This document shows, in pieces, positions 19,746-29,132 of a stretch of 64,000 bases of DNA. A model generated the notes under the pieces. That model worked only from the letters and a program-made list of their open reading frames with translations, made no database searches and was not told the origin of the DNA. Origin of the DNA: Rheinheimera soli (lineage in GTDB: Bacteria; Pseudomonadota; Gammaproteobacteria; Enterobacterales; Alteromonadaceae). Where the stretch lies: assembly GCF_021290985.1 (NCBI RefSeq), contig NZ_JAJOYU010000001.1, forward strand, positions 396,371 to 460,370, in the 5' to 3' direction. The position numbers and the translations under genes were made by a program. Positions within the stretch are counted from its first letter, which is position 1; each line of letters begins with the position of its first letter.

Positions 19746-21404
19746 TCAACCTTTCAGCTCTCGCCTTAAGATTTTACCCACATTGGTTTTTGGCAATTCA
19801 GTGCGGAATTCTACCAGCTTCGGCACTTTATAGCCCGTCAAACGTTCCTTACAGTGTTGAATTAATTCAGCATCTGTCAGGCTCTGGTCTTTTTTCACCA
19901 CAAAAATCTTCACGGCTTCACCAGTAGCTTCGTTTGGCACACCTACAGCGGCGACTTCCAGCACTTTTTCGTTCATCGCGACTACTTCTTCAATTTCATT
20001 CGGATAAACGTTAAAACCAGAGACTAAAATCATGTCTTTTTTACGGTCAACTATGTAGAAGAAACCATCGTCATCCATACGAGCTATATCGCCTGTAGCC
20101 AACCAGCCATCTTCGTTCAGTACTTTTGCCGTTTCTTCTGGTCTGTCGTAGTAGCCTTTCATCACTTGTGGACCTTTGACCCACATTTCACCGGCTTCGC
20201 CAGCAGCCACTTCAACACCATCATCGTTTACCAGCTTGATATCAGTCGAAGGCGCTGGAAAACCAATGCTGCCATTATACGCAGGCAGATTGTAAGGGCT
20301 GACTGTGACCAAAGGCGCACATTCAGTTAAACCATAACCTTCCACCAAACGTGTATGAGTGACTTTCTGCCAACGTTCTGCAACAGGACGCTGAACGGCC
20401 ATACCGCCACCTAAAGCCAGTTTCAGTCTGCTGAAATCCAACTGGGCAAAACCAGGGGTATTCAGTAAACCATTAAACAGCGTATTGACGCCTGTTAAAG
20501 CGGTAAAAGGATAGGTCGCCAGCTCTTTGACAAAATTGGGCATGTCTCTTGGATTGGTGATCAGAAGGTTAGTGCCACCATATTTCATAAACATCAGGAA
20601 ATTAGCGGTTAAAGCGAAGATATGGTACAGCGGCAAAGCTGTAACAATAAACTCCTGGCCTTTAGTTAACACAGGACCAATACAACCATCGGCCTGCTCC
20701 AGGTTCGCAACCATATTACGATGAGTCAGCATCGCACCTTTGGAAACACCTGTAGTACCGCCTGTGTATTGCAGGAAAGCTAAATCATCTCCAACAACCA
20801 CTGGTTTTTTATAAGCTGCTTCATCGCCAGCAGCAATCACTTGTTTGTAACTTATATACTTTTGCAGGTTGTGGGCTGGGATCAGCTTTTTCACATGCTT
20901 GACCACCAGATTGACAATAGTGCCTTTCACCAGACCTAACATATCGCCCATGTGCGTCAGGATCACATGATCCAACTTCACTTTGTCTTGTACATCAGAC
21001 AAGGTATGGGCAAAGTTTTCGACAATCACTATAGCTTTAGCTTTAGAATCAAGCAGTTGATGCTGCAGTTCACGTGGTGTATACAGTGGGTTAACGTTCA
21101 CCACCACACAACCAGCACGCAAAATACCTAAAATACAAACAGGGTATTGCAGCAAGTTTGGCATCATCACAGCGACGGCGTCACCTTGTTTCAAACCTAA
21201 CTGTTGTTGCAAATAAGCAGCAAACTTTAAACTCAGCTTATCCAGCTCTGCATAAGTAATGCTTTTGCCCATATTGATAAAGGCGGTTCTGTCGGCGTAG
21301 TCTCTGATGCTTTCATCAAAGACTTCCAGTAATGATGCGTAATGGTCGGCATTGATATCAACCGGAACGCCTTCAGGGTAATTTTTTGACCAGACTCGAT
21401 CCAC
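19746..21404 (-). CDS. fadD: Long-chain fatty-acid-CoA ligase
   Basis: Activates imported long-chain fatty acids to acyl-CoA at the inner membrane. The 552 residues contain the AMP-binding P-loop ([13 protein letters not shown]), the adenylate motif [33 protein letters not shown] and a C-terminal catalytic lysine in [12 protein letters not shown]. The N-terminus [14 protein letters not shown] matches enteric FadD. It is paired with rnd as in E. coli. The 419 bp upstream contain paired ACAATTGT palindromes and a 72-bp repeat array. Confidence 0.96.
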   Translation of the reverse strand: MDRVWSKNYPEGVPVDINADHYASLLEVFDESIRDYADRTAFINMGKSITYAELDKLSLKFAAYLQQQLGLKQGDAVAVMMPNLLQYPVCILGILRAGCVVVNVNPLYTPRELQHQLLDSKAKAIVIVENFAHTLSDVQDKVKLDHVILTHMGDMLGLVKGTIVNLVVKHVKKLIPAHNLQKYISYKQVIAAGDEAAYKKPVVVGDDLAFLQYTGGTTGVSKGAMLTHRNMVANLEQADGCIGPVLTKGQEFIVTALPLYHIFALTANFLMFMKYGGTNLLITNPRDMPNFVKELATYPFTALTGVNTLFNGLLNTPGFAQLDFSRLKLALGGGMAVQRPVAERWQKVTHTRLVEGYGLTECAPLVTVSPYNLPAYNGSIGFPAPSTDIKLVNDDGVEVAAGEAGEMWVKGPQVMKGYYDRPEETAKVLNEDGWLATGDIARMDDDGFFYIVDRKKDMILVSGFNVYPNEIEEVVAMNEKVLEVAAVGVPNEATGEAVKIFVVKKDQSLTDAELIQHCKERLTGYKVPKLVEFRTELPKTNVGKILRRELKG

Positions 21405-21535
21405 TGTCCTCTCCTCGTGGTATTTATTATTTTTTAGTTATAGTAGTTATAGTTAGTGCTTCGGCCCTTTGCACAGACATAATTTAATTCTGGCACAAAG
21501 GACACTGAGTTTTTACTCTAATACGGCATCATCCC

Positions 21536-21560
21536 ACAATTGTTCAGATTTAACAATTGT
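21536..21560. promoter_or_regulatory. Two ACAATTGT palindromes upstream of fadD
   Basis: The 8-bp palindrome ACAATTGT occurs at 21536-21543 and 21553-21560, start to start 17 bp. They lie about 130 bp upstream of the fadD start, in the span expected for its promoter. They could be an operator, but they do not resemble the FadR consensus and no regulator is identified. Confidence 0.35.
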
Positions 21561-21594
21561 CTGCAGAACGGCAGTTCTGGCATTGACTATAACA

Positions 21595-21820
21595 GCATAA
21601 AAAATCGTCAGGAACGATTTTTAACAGCTTTAGCTGGCCCGTAAGGCTGCTCTGCGGGATTGCAGAGCATAAAAAATCGTCAGGAACGATTTTTAACAGC
21701 TTTAGCTGGCCCGCAAGGGTGCTCTGCAGGATTGCAGAGCATAAAAAATCGTCAGGAACGATTTTTAACAGCTTTAGCTGGCCCGCAAGGGTGCTCTGCA
21801 GGATTGCAGAGCATAAAAAA
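21595..21820. repeat. 72-bp tandem repeat with two hairpins per unit (3 copies plus a fragment)
   Basis: Units start at 21595, 21667 and 21739, with a truncated fourth at 21811. The period is exactly 72 bp, and copies 2 and 3 are nearly identical. Each unit carries hairpin 1, AAAAATCGT/ACGATTTTT with loop CAGGA and flanking A and T runs, and hairpin 2, GCTCTGCA/TGCAGAGC with loop GGAT, perfect in copies 2 and 3. The array lies between the hydrolase stop (21824) and fadD. On the minus strand hairpin 1 is followed by a U-run, so the array can act as serial terminators for the hydrolase transcript. Confidence 0.9.
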
Positions 21821-21823
21821 CAA

Positions 21824-22663
21824 TCAGGACAGTAAAAATTGACGAATTGCGTCCGCTGTTATTTTTGGTTGCATCATATGACAATGATGACCCCCCTGGA
21901 TCTCAACCAACTCTAGCTGCCTATAGTGAGCCTGATACTCCTGCTTTGCCTTTTGCATCATTTCCAGACCATCTTTGGCCAGAACAGCCAGTACAGGGCA
22001 TTGAATATCGTTCAGCAGTTGCATCGCCTGGCTTTGTATTAAACGATAAGCGGAAGATTCGCGTAATCTCATATCGGCAGACCAGGTCAGCCCTCCTGTG
22101 CAGGCTTCTGTACCTCGCTTAGCAAGAACTAATGCACAATTGATATCAAAATCACTTTGGTTTTGTCTGGCCAAAGCGGCGCTTTGCAAGTCGCTGTAGA
22201 CAGGTTTTTGTTTATTTGGGCTTTGCCATCTGTGACTGATTGCAGTTCGCACTTGTTGTGTCGTATTGCAGGCCTCGCCAGTCACCAGGCCGATACTGTC
22301 AATCAGCACCAGCTTTCGTACCATCTGAGGCATGACAGCTGCAAGTACTGAACCTATCATACCGCCCATCGAATGGCCGATAATATCCACCTGCTGCCAG
22401 CCTTGAGTTTTAATCAAGGTAGCGACATCGTAGATCCAGTCTAAAAAATGATAATGAGCATCAGAGCTGCGGTGCTGTGACTGACCATGACCAGGCAAAT
22501 CTATAGCCACCAAATTCAGTTCGGGCAAATAGACAGCAAGAGGTAAAAAACTGTCGGCATTATCCAGCCAACCATGCAAACACAAAGTAACTCGTGCTGA
22601 TGCCGGGCCTTGCTGCCAGCCAGCCAACGACAAGGCAGGCAAGGAAAACACCAACGCCGACAT
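21824..22663 (-). CDS. Alpha/beta-fold hydrolase
   Basis: A 279-residue soluble hydrolase of unknown substrate. Visible elements are the oxyanion-hole LHGW near residue 30, LPGHGQSQ, the nucleophile elbow GHSMGG (Ser98), a probable acid Asp in VLAKDGLEMM and the catalytic His in GGHHCHM near the C-terminus. It could be an esterase, a lipase-like enzyme or a haloalkane-type enzyme. The start overlaps the stop of the methyltransferase-like gene by one base (TAATG), so the two are translationally coupled. Confidence 0.85.
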   Translation of the reverse strand: MSALVFSLPALSLAGWQQGPASARVTLCLHGWLDNADSFLPLAVYLPELNLVAIDLPGHGQSQHRSSDAHYHFLDWIYDVATLIKTQGWQQVDIIGHSMGGMIGSVLAAVMPQMVRKLVLIDSIGLVTGEACNTTQQVRTAISHRWQSPNKQKPVYSDLQSAALARQNQSDFDINCALVLAKRGTEACTGGLTWSADMRLRESSAYRLIQSQAMQLLNDIQCPVLAVLAKDGLEMMQKAKQEYQAHYRQLELVEIQGGHHCHMMQPKITADAIRQFLLS

Positions 22664-23523
22664 TATTCGCTGCTGGCCTTAACAAACTTTAAGGTCATGC
22701 GATCACTTTCGCCTATAGCCAGGTATTTCTCGCGATCCACTGTGCCCATAGCTAGAGTGGGAGGTAAAGCGTACACACCTTTAGGATAATCTTTGGTGTC
22801 TTTTGAGTTGGCATTAATTTCTGATTTAGCCAGCAGTTTAAAACCAGCATGTTCTGCTACCGCAATTACATAAGACTCATCCAGATAACCTTCCACAGCA
22901 GAGCTGGAAATTTCAGATACCCGACTTGCTCTGTGCTCAACTATGCCAAATACACCACCGGGTTTAAGTACATCAAACACGGAACGAAATACATCCAGCA
23001 AATAACCTTGTTCATTCCAGATATGAGCATTGCGGAAACTCAGCACCATATCGTATTGCTGGGTTAAGCCCAGAAACATATAACCTGGCGGATCAAATTC
23101 AGTTTGTTCAACTGAGCCATAATGCTCTTTGTGTTTCAGAATGCGCTGAGTCAGTTTTTCACTAATGCGACTCCAGAATATTTTTCTGTCATCCTGCATA
23201 GTGCCATCATCCACACGGAAGTTGGCGATAGTTAGTTTGCCCTGGTCTTTTAAATAGGGAGCGAGAATATCGGTATACCAACCGCGGGCGGGCCAAATCT
23301 CCAGTACAGACATACTAGGCTTGATGCCAAAAAAGGTTAACGTCTCTACCGGATGACGATGTGTGTTCCTGGCTTTATCTTCCTCGCTACGAAATGAATG
23401 CTCAGCTAAAGCAGTTAAATCAGGAGCGGAAGGAGTTTCGGCTACAGCGGCTGCGCTACAAAGCGCAGCTCCGAGCAGTACTAGATTAAGGTTGCACTTT
23501 ATTCTGTTTATTATTGTCAACAT
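22663..23523 (-). CDS. Exported methyltransferase-like protein (COG4798 type)
   Basis: A 286-residue protein with an N-terminal signal peptide ending near ALCSAAAVAE. It then shows a Rossmann-type fold (SVLEIWPARGWYTDILAPYL, then MVLSFRNAHIW, then LKPGGVFGIVEHR). The family is annotated as predicted methyltransferases, but the periplasmic location makes SAM-dependent activity doubtful. I chose the ATG at 23523, which gives a proper signal peptide and has AAGG upstream, over the longer frame from 23586. Its first 38 bases overlap the end of the slp-like gene. Confidence 0.75.
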   Translation of the reverse strand: MLTIINRIKCNLNLVLLGAALCSAAAVAETPSAPDLTALAEHSFRSEEDKARNTHRHPVETLTFFGIKPSMSVLEIWPARGWYTDILAPYLKDQGKLTIANFRVDDGTMQDDRKIFWSRISEKLTQRILKHKEHYGSVEQTEFDPPGYMFLGLTQQYDMVLSFRNAHIWNEQGYLLDVFRSVFDVLKPGGVFGIVEHRASRVSEISSSAVEGYLDESYVIAVAEHAGFKLLAKSEINANSKDTKDYPKGVYALPPTLAMGTVDREKYLAIGESDRMTLKFVKASSE

Positions 23524-24082
23524 GAACTGGGCCTTGTGTTGTCGATTGTTGTTTTGTGGTCGTGCGGATACGTATGCCCGGGCCATAGCCCCAGTAGTAA
23601 GGATGTGGACGCATCATAGGCCAGGTCTCAATGACTTCAACCCGATCCTGCAGTTTTGGCCACAGATACACAGTTGCATCTTTAATCACAGGATAACGGT
23701 ATTCATATTCATCCACTTTGCCTATCTCTGAACGAGTCAATTCACCCAGTACTGTGACTGACTTTCCAGGCTGATACACCATAGGGTCTAAAAAGCCTTT
23801 GATATAAGCAACAAAACGGCCTTTCGTTTGGTCAGAAACATGAGGACGTCCGTTGGTACCTGAGGGGAAATAAACTACTTCCAGCCGGGTTTGGTTTGTT
23901 TTATTACTGACTTCAGCAATAACTCCACTCCATCGCGCCGTACCAAAATCAATATTTTGTTGGGCAGCATTCTCATAGCTGGTGAGCGCCACATTATCGG
24001 CTATACGTACTTGTTCAGGATAACTGGCACAACCTGCCAGAATCATCAGACTCAAAGCAATAACAGCAAACTTCTTACTCAT
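23486..24082 (-). CDS. Slp-family outer-membrane lipoprotein
   Basis: A 198-residue predicted lipoprotein: signal peptide with lipobox LAGC (Cys18). The body (NVALTSYENAAQQ, ARWSGVIAEVSNKTNQTRLEV, then GKSVTVLGELTRSEIGKVDEYEYRYPV) matches the Slp/YeaY family, which is linked to starvation and carbon stress in enterics. The C-terminus is a Gln/Thr/Lys-rich tail. It is the first gene of a three-gene cluster with the methyltransferase-like protein and the hydrolase. Confidence 0.85.
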   Translation of the reverse strand: MSKKFAVIALSLMILAGCASYPEQVRIADNVALTSYENAAQQNIDFGTARWSGVIAEVSNKTNQTRLEVVYFPSGTNGRPHVSDQTKGRFVAYIKGFLDPMVYQPGKSVTVLGELTRSEIGKVDEYEYRYPVIKDATVYLWPKLQDRVEVIETWPMMRPHPYYWGYGPGIRIRTTTKQQSTTQGPVHVDNNKQNKVQP

Positions 24083-24257
24083 GACTTCTTAACCTCGTTA
24101 ACTTTACAGCCTGTTAGATAAGGTGGACTGACTTTAGTTCCATCATTACTCTAAGCCATGCGTGATCTGCTCTGCAACACTTATATAAGAAGTTCATCCA
24201 GAAGGCATTTCAGTCCTGCTTTTACCTCTGTTGGTCGCGTTTTTTGCATTTACAGTT

Positions 24258-24291
24258 TTGTCATAAATTAGTCACTGACGTAAGATACCCT
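24258..24291 (+). promoter_or_regulatory. Pho box and -10 of the alkaline phosphatase gene
   Basis: The 18 bp at 24258-24275, TTGTCATAAATTAGTCAC, match the E. coli phoA Pho box at 15 of 18 positions by eye. Ten bp later comes TACCCT (24286-24291), at the spacing expected for a PhoB-activated -10. It lies 67 bp upstream of the start codon. This predicts induction by phosphate starvation through PhoB. Confidence 0.75.
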
Positions 24292-24342
24292 TACCTATTG
24301 ACTCTGGTAACACCAGATTTCCAGCTATCTACAGAGCCTTTT

Positions 24343-25647
24343 ATGTTAAAAAAACTTAGTTTAATCAGTATTGCTTGCCTTAGTTGTGTGTCAGCAGGTG
24401 CAATTGCCGCACCAAAAAACATTATCTATATGATAGGTGACGGTATGGGCCCGGCTTATTTAGCTGCTTACCGTTATTACATGGATAACCCAGACACTAA
24501 AGCAGTGGAATCCACCGTTTTTGATGAATTGTGGATCGGTAATGCCAGTACATACCCTGATGATGACACAGTAGTGACAGACTCAGCTGCAGCAGCAACA
24601 GCACTATCCAGTACGCACAAAACCTACAACGGCGCTATAGCTGTAGATCACGATCACAAGTCGTTAACCACTATGATGGAAATTGCCAAAGCCAAAGGTA
24701 TGCAAACTGGTGTGGTGGTGACAGCCCAGATTAATCACGCCACCCCTGCCGGTTTTTTGGCGCATGATAAAAGCCGCCAGAATTATGATCAGATAGCAGA
24801 CGATTATATCGACAATAAAGTAGATGGTCGTATTGTGGCGGACTTAATGCTCGGCGGCGGTACCAGCTATTTCATTCGTAAAGACCGTAATCTGGTGGAA
24901 GAATTTAAACAAGCAGGTTACCAGTACACTGACAGCTGGACAGGGTTAAAAACTTTAAACAAGCTTCCTGCTTTGGGTTTGTTTGCCCCTAAAGGTTTTG
25001 TCAGTGCTTTAGATAATCCAGAACCTCTGCCATTAAAACAAATGACAGAAAAAGCGCTGGAGCTATTGTCCCCTGCTGAAAAAGGTTTTGTGGTAATGAT
25101 TGAAGGCAGTCAAATTGACTGGTGTGGTCATGCCAATGATATCGCCTGTGCTATGGCTGAAATGCACGACTTTGCCGAAGCTATTAAAGTGGCCAAAGCT
25201 TATGTTGATGCCCACCCTGATACTTTATTGGTGATCACAGCTGATCATGAAACCGGTGGTTTGTCTTTAGGTGCCAACGGCAACTACAGCTGGAAACGGG
25301 ATGTGGTTCAAAAGGTAAAACACACAGGTGACTATATAGCAGGCCAATTGCTGGCACTAAAAGATGACAAAGTATTGTATCAGGCCTGGTTAGGTTTAAC
25401 CGGTCTGGAACTGAATGCTGATGAGCAACAACTGTTGAGCAAAGCTCGTGCTGAAGGGCAGAAAGCCTTAGCTGTTGCCGTAAAACAGCGTATAGACCAC
25501 TATTCTTCAACGGGCTGGACCAGCAGCGGCCATACAGCAGCCGATGTGCCTGTACTGGCTTATGGTGCTGATAAACAGCAGTTTGCCGGTTTTCAGGACA
25601 ATACGGACATCGCCGCTAAATTAATCAAGTTTATTCAGCAAAAATAG
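24343..25647 (+). CDS. Alkaline phosphatase, periplasmic
   Basis: Hydrolyses phosphomonoesters in the periplasm to release phosphate. I take the ATG at 24343, which starts a clear signal peptide (MLKKLSLISIACLSCVSAGA, cleaved near AIAA). That gives 434 residues. Metal-binding and catalytic motifs are visible: IYMIGDGMG at the N-terminus, VVTDSAAAATAL with the nucleophile Ser, IEGSQIDWCGHAND, ITADHETGG and a late TSSGHTAADVP His. It is a member of the PhoA/alkaline phosphatase superfamily, not closely E. coli PhoA. A Pho box lies upstream and a perfect bidirectional terminator downstream. Confidence 0.92.
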   Translation: MLKKLSLISIACLSCVSAGAIAAPKNIIYMIGDGMGPAYLAAYRYYMDNPDTKAVESTVFDELWIGNASTYPDDDTVVTDSAAAATALSSTHKTYNGAIAVDHDHKSLTTMMEIAKAKGMQTGVVVTAQINHATPAGFLAHDKSRQNYDQIADDYIDNKVDGRIVADLMLGGGTSYFIRKDRNLVEEFKQAGYQYTDSWTGLKTLNKLPALGLFAPKGFVSALDNPEPLPLKQMTEKALELLSPAEKGFVVMIEGSQIDWCGHANDIACAMAEMHDFAEAIKVAKAYVDAHPDTLLVITADHETGGLSLGANGNYSWKRDVVQKVKHTGDYIAGQLLALKDDKVLYQAWLGLTGLELNADEQQLLSKARAEGQKALAVAVKQRIDHYSSTGWTSSGHTAADVPVLAYGADKQQFAGFQDNTDIAAKLIKFIQQK

Positions 25648-25695
25648 TATTTTCCAACAGCGCAGCTAAAGCCTAAGGCGCGCTAAAGTTCAAAT

Positions 25696-25725
25696 AAAAA
25701 CCCCACTGCATGCAGTGGGGTTTTT
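25696..25725. terminator. Bidirectional terminator between phosphatase and TonB receptor
   Basis: A perfect 30-bp palindrome, AAAAACCCCACTGCA followed by its reverse complement, with T-runs on both strands. It separates two convergent genes. Confidence 0.95.
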
Positions 25726-25783
25726 ATTTTGTCAGGGAAACAGAGTTGATACTTTAGCTCTGCTCCCTTCACATTTCTTCAGA

Positions 25784-28597
25784 TTACATGAACTTGTAGT
25801 CCAGACCTAAATAGAAAGTGCGACCATAAACGTCAGTATAACGAGGGTCGAAACCCACCTGGTGACCAGCACCACCTGAACGTAATGATAATGGAGGAGC
25901 GCGATCTGCCAGGTTATTGATACCGAAAGTTACACCTAAAGCGTCCATAGCCTGGTACTTCGTCTGGTAGTTAACGGTGGCATACGAAGGAACACTCAGT
26001 TGCATGTCCACACCAACACCATTCACAGAGCCTAAACGCACATAGCGGCTAGCTGCAGATTGCGCTTGATCTTCATAACCACTACGGTAATTCAGAGTTG
26101 CACTGTGAGCGAAATCACCATGAGTTAAGGTATTGATGAATTTAGCTACAGTTCTGAATACAACTGCGTTGTCATCACCAAAACGACCTAAGCTGCTGAT
26201 CCAGTCATTAGTAGTACCAGGACGAGTGTATTCGCTGTCCAGCACATAAGTACCAGCTAAGGTAGTGCTTAAACGACCAAAAGATAAGTCATTGCCTATT
26301 GTTAAATCCCAGTCGATACCAGAATTTTTAGACTGACCTACGTTCACGCTTGCAAATACAATAGCCAGTTCTTCCTGACCAGTGGCTTTGTTTGTTTTAG
26401 TAGTAAACAAATCACGGTAACGTACTGGATCTGCAACGATCTGAGACTCAGTGACTGAAGTCACCAGGTTAGTCAGTTCAATGTTCCAGTAATCCATGCT
26501 GAAACTGAAGTTATTGTCAGGAGCATAGACAAAACCTAGAGTATACTGCTTCGACTCTTCTGGTTTTAAATTCGGGTTACCCTGACTGAAGGCTTCAAAC
26601 TGCTGTGGAGAAACGCTACATACTGCGGCCAGTGGATCTGTAGTACCAGTGAATGGACACAGGTAAGCACCGCTTGTTACACCAAATTCAACTTTAGGCT
26701 GACCTAAAGCTAACATAGATGGAGCTTTGAAACCTGTACCTGTTGAAGCACGCAGTAACAAGTCTTCAGTTGCGTTGTAACGCAATGCCAGCTTGTACGT
26801 CGTGTCATTCATTGAATCGTTTACTTTGTAGCTGCCAGGACCGGCAACACCGTCTTCGTTGTAAACGAAATCAGAGGTCACTTCACCGATGTTGTCATAA
26901 CGCACAGCACCTGTCAGTTCCAGATCTTCAAGTACCGGAACTATCACCTCAACAAAACCACCGTAGTTATCACGGCTTAAATCATACTCAGAGCCAATGT
27001 TTGCGCCTAACAACAGATCCTGTTTGTTCGCATCAGCCAGAGAGCTTACGTAGTTTGTGTTACGGAATTCAACACCAGTACCAATGTACACATCACCTGC
27101 TGGTAATTCATAAACTGGAGTTGAGGCTTTCAGATCAAAGCCTTTTACTTCAGTAGTGTCGTTGCTCCAGTTACCGAAGTACTGAGAATCCTGCAGCGCC
27201 TGCAGGCCCGCTGCACTGATTTTATCCGGAGTTTCAAATACGTTCACCAGACCAGAACTTACGGCATCCATGAACTTGTCATAGATTGGGTAGCCACCAG
27301 CGATGTTCTCGTCAGTGTCATTTTTTGAATACGTAAAAGCAGCTGAGTAGTCGATGGTATCAATCACACCTTCAACACCGCTGACGATATGAGTTGATTT
27401 AGTGTTCCACTCAGTAGCACGGCCACCCAGTGGTAATGCACGCCATTGCGCCTGTACTGAAGTGACTGAACCAACATGAGCTGGGTCAACATAAGGCATC
27501 ACATATTGCTGAGCTAAAGCTGAGTTCGCATCTAATGCGAAGAAACCTGTAGCATTTGGTGCGATACGAGTGGTCTGAGAGAAATCAGAATACATCACAT
27601 CTGCAAAAAACTTTGTATCATCGTTAATTGCAATATCGGTGCCCAGCATCAGTGAATCACGTTTACTTTCTGGCAGAATTTCTACTGTAGTTGTGTAGTC
27701 ATACTGACATAAACCTGAAGACTCAAAGTTATCCGGTGCACAAGCGCCATTTTGTTTTGCGTACGGGTTAAATGCTGCAGAGTTTACTGATTTACCATCA
27801 GCATCTGTGTATACATAACGGGCATTTGCAGGGATAGCGTTTGGCGAACCTGCAACATAGTAATAATCTTTGTTGTTTACGCTGAATGGGATAATGCCTG
27901 ATTTAGCAAAATCACGGTCAGTCGCTTTCAGCTGTTCCTGAGAATCGCGGCTGTAAGATAACAGTACGTTGTAACCGTCAGTATCAAAGTTACCTAAACC
28001 ACCAGTGATTGAGAAATTGTCGCTGGTGCCATTTTTCTCTTCTGGCTTGCTGTAACGGGCAGTAACATTCACACCCTGAGCATCGTCTTTCGTAATAAAG
28101 TTTACAACACCTGCTATAGCGTCTGAACCGTACAAAGCAGATGCGCCGTCTGTCAGTACTTCAACACGCTCAATAGCAGCTAAAGGAATAGAGTTCAGAT
28201 CGATAGTCGAGCCTGAGCCACGTGGTGCCATTCTGCGGCCGTTGATCAAAACAAGAGTGTACTCAGCACCTAAACCACGTAACGAAGCGGTTTTCATACC
28301 ACCACCGCCACCACCAACAGAATCACCGTCAGAAGTGAAACCTTGCATAGACGGAATAGACTGGATTAAGTCACCTGCTGTTGCTAAACCTGAACGGTCA
28401 ATAGCGGCACGGTCAATAGTCTGAACCGGTAAAGCACCTTCAAAATCGGTACGTTTGATACTTGAACCTGTAACCTGAATACGTTCAACACTATCAGTTT
28501 CCTGAGCATGTACCGAACCAGAAAAAGTGACGCCTGACACAGCACCAAAAGCTACTGCTAAACTAACTGCTTTTGACAACTTACTACTTACAAACAT
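25784..28597 (-). CDS. TonB-dependent outer-membrane receptor
   Basis: A 937-residue outer-membrane receptor for active uptake of an unidentified ligand. Start ATG at 28597 is chosen because GGGAG lies 5 bp upstream and the signal peptide then fits. The signal ends near SVHAQ. A TonB-box-like ERIQVTGSS follows, then the plug domain (LPVQTIDRAAIDRSG, SLRGLGAEYTLVLINGRR, IERVEVLTDGASALYGSDAIAGVVNFITK) and a long beta-barrel ending YLGLDYKFM with the typical terminal aromatic. A Gly-run (GGGGGG) sits in the plug. Such receptors are numerous in Alteromonadales and often take up saccharides or peptides. No transport partner lies next to it. Confidence 0.94.
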   Translation of the reverse strand: MFVSSKLSKAVSLAVAFGAVSGVTFSGSVHAQETDSVERIQVTGSSIKRTDFEGALPVQTIDRAAIDRSGLATAGDLIQSIPSMQGFTSDGDSVGGGGGGMKTASLRGLGAEYTLVLINGRRMAPRGSGSTIDLNSIPLAAIERVEVLTDGASALYGSDAIAGVVNFITKDDAQGVNVTARYSKPEEKNGTSDNFSITGGLGNFDTDGYNVLLSYSRDSQEQLKATDRDFAKSGIIPFSVNNKDYYYVAGSPNAIPANARYVYTDADGKSVNSAAFNPYAKQNGACAPDNFESSGLCQYDYTTTVEILPESKRDSLMLGTDIAINDDTKFFADVMYSDFSQTTRIAPNATGFFALDANSALAQQYVMPYVDPAHVGSVTSVQAQWRALPLGGRATEWNTKSTHIVSGVEGVIDTIDYSAAFTYSKNDTDENIAGGYPIYDKFMDAVSSGLVNVFETPDKISAAGLQALQDSQYFGNWSNDTTEVKGFDLKASTPVYELPAGDVYIGTGVEFRNTNYVSSLADANKQDLLLGANIGSEYDLSRDNYGGFVEVIVPVLEDLELTGAVRYDNIGEVTSDFVYNEDGVAGPGSYKVNDSMNDTTYKLALRYNATEDLLLRASTGTGFKAPSMLALGQPKVEFGVTSGAYLCPFTGTTDPLAAVCSVSPQQFEAFSQGNPNLKPEESKQYTLGFVYAPDNNFSFSMDYWNIELTNLVTSVTESQIVADPVRYRDLFTTKTNKATGQEELAIVFASVNVGQSKNSGIDWDLTIGNDLSFGRLSTTLAGTYVLDSEYTRPGTTNDWISSLGRFGDDNAVVFRTVAKFINTLTHGDFAHSATLNYRSGYEDQAQSAASRYVRLGSVNGVGVDMQLSVPSYATVNYQTKYQAMDALGVTFGINNLADRAPPLSLRSGGAGHQVGFDPRYTDVYGRTFYLGLDYKFM

Positions 28598-29132
28598 TTT
28601 GTCTCCCTGGGTCACTAAGTAGTGACTCTGTTTTTACGGCAATCAACATTGGCGTTGATTGAAGCTACAACACACCTGATTTTGGGGTTATCCCAAAACG
28701 GCGGCGGATGATAAAGGTTATATTTTGTCGGGGTCAACAGCTTTTGCCGCACAAAAGCACAGGTTAAAGGGCATCTGCCGCAAAAAACACAGGTGTTAAA
28801 TTTATGATAAAAATCAACAAGATGAAAATTTGTATACAAAATAAACAAGTCAATTTAATAAGTGAGGACTAAAAAAAGCAGACAAAGAAACCTAGCGGGT
28901 TGTTTCACAAAGATAATTTAAATAAAAAAACATTTATGCTCTTCAGCCCACTGCTGAATAAACAAACAAAATCAGTACTCGAGGAGTTTTAAGGAAAAAC
29001 TTTAAGTAAATAAAATGAAAAACAACATCAGCTAAATTAGCTGATTAAGAAAACGGGGCTCCGGCAAATTTTGCTCAAGACATACTTACAATTCAGCCGT
29101 TGAGCTACAGAAGCACTGATCCGCTATTATTC
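28598..29132. promoter_or_regulatory. Long leader region of the TonB receptor gene
   Basis: 535 bp without a convincing gene. It contains an imperfect direct repeat TGCCGCACAAAAGCACAGGT (28745-28764) and TGCCGCAAAAAACACAGGT (28776-28794), 31 bp apart, a possible double operator about 150-200 bp upstream of the receptor start. A perfect 9-bp palindrome ATCAGCTAA/TTAGCTGAT lies at 29027-29045. The rest is AT-rich. Confidence 0.5.

Noticed and set aside
21660..21842. 60-codon repetitive frame over the 72-bp array
   Set aside because: The frame stays open only because the period is a multiple of three; no ribosome site, and the hairpin content explains the sequence better.
28615..28848. 77-codon minus-strand frame upstream of the TonB receptor
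   Set aside because: Lies over the operator-like repeats; Cys/His-rich composition without a start signal.
29080..29125. tRNA-like A-box (TAGCTCAACGG on the minus strand)
   Set aside because: No cloverleaf, T-arm or acceptor stem could be traced around it.
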